The notes beneath the pieces are model-generated. The model was not told where the DNA came from. It ran no database searches and worked only from the letters and a program-made list of their open reading frames with translations. This document shows positions 63,916 to 64,000 of a stretch of DNA of 64,000 nt, in pieces. How positions within the stretch are numbered: position 1 is the stretch's first letter; each line of letters starts with the position of its first letter. Position numbers and translations under genes: made by a program. The DNA comes from Ruegeria sp. HKCCD8929 (GTDB lineage: Bacteria > Pseudomonadota > Alphaproteobacteria > Rhodobacterales > Rhodobacteraceae), in NCBI RefSeq assembly GCF_013031405.1, contig NZ_WPZY01000020.1, forward strand, positions 1 through 64,000. The letters run 5' to 3'.

Positions 63916-64000
63916 CCTGAAGTCAAAAAATTTTGCTACTCGAATGTTCCGCTATCCAACCACCTTCGGTCGGCGGACGTCGTTTCTTTCGTGTTCGAAT

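Overview
The window looks like a chromosomal stretch of a marine alphaproteobacterium of the Rhodobacterales (Roseobacter group, Ruegeria-like). This is an inference from high GC, many ATGA-overlapped operons, several ABC sugar/solute uptake operons, a clustered nadABC operon, and a Zur locus with a COG0523 GTPase and DUF1826. No rRNA, tRNA, CRISPR array or complete prophage was seen.

Region 1 (1-7255) is a compact zinc-limitation locus. zur-znuC-znuB on the minus strand diverge from znuA on the plus strand. znuA is followed by a NicO-family metal transporter, a tandem (double) COG0523 metallochaperone GTPase and a frameshifted DUF1826 gene. AT-rich palindromes that look like Zur boxes sit in the zur/znuA divergent gap and before the GTPase gene. 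Region 2 (7262-7720) is a decayed IS transposase.

Region 3 (7820-19172) reads as one ten-gene minus-strand operon: amidohydrolase, periplasmic sugar-binding protein, ABC ATPase, two permeases, two regulators, an alpha/beta hydrolase, an FAH-family enzyme and a ketoglutarate-semialdehyde-type dehydrogenase. One regulator joins an IclR-like winged helix to a cytosolic copy of the operon's own binding-protein fold. Region 4 (19532-23017) is nadABC. Region 5 (23018-37725) is mosaic. It holds a small CxxC protein, IS110 and IS3 remnants, an ECF sigma/anti-sigma pair with a DUF7282-like exported protein, a methyltransferase-like membrane protein, a P-loop kinase, a homocysteine methyltransferase divergent from a winged-helix/TPR regulator, an MFS transporter, and three lysine-rich helical proteins (one with a peptidoglycan-binding domain, one LysM-like) near an animal-type haem peroxidase.

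Region 6 (37725-63901) is a large catabolic regulon. It contains two complete ABC uptake systems (one ribose-type with a Tat-exported binding protein, one maltose/glycerol-phosphate type), two aldo/keto reductases, a GMC oxidoreductase, an aldehyde dehydrogenase, two MDR dehydrogenases, SDR, DUF993, a sugar isomerase, acyl-CoA dehydrogenase, enoyl-CoA hydratase, CoA transferase, MaoC and a VOC protein, with remnants of a glycerate kinase and a GlcG/HbpS protein. Six copies of one palindrome (GTAACY-N4-RGTTAY) lie directly before the first genes of these operons. A TetR-family gene sits at one copy, so all six transcription units are probably one TetR regulon. The substrate is not evident from sequence.
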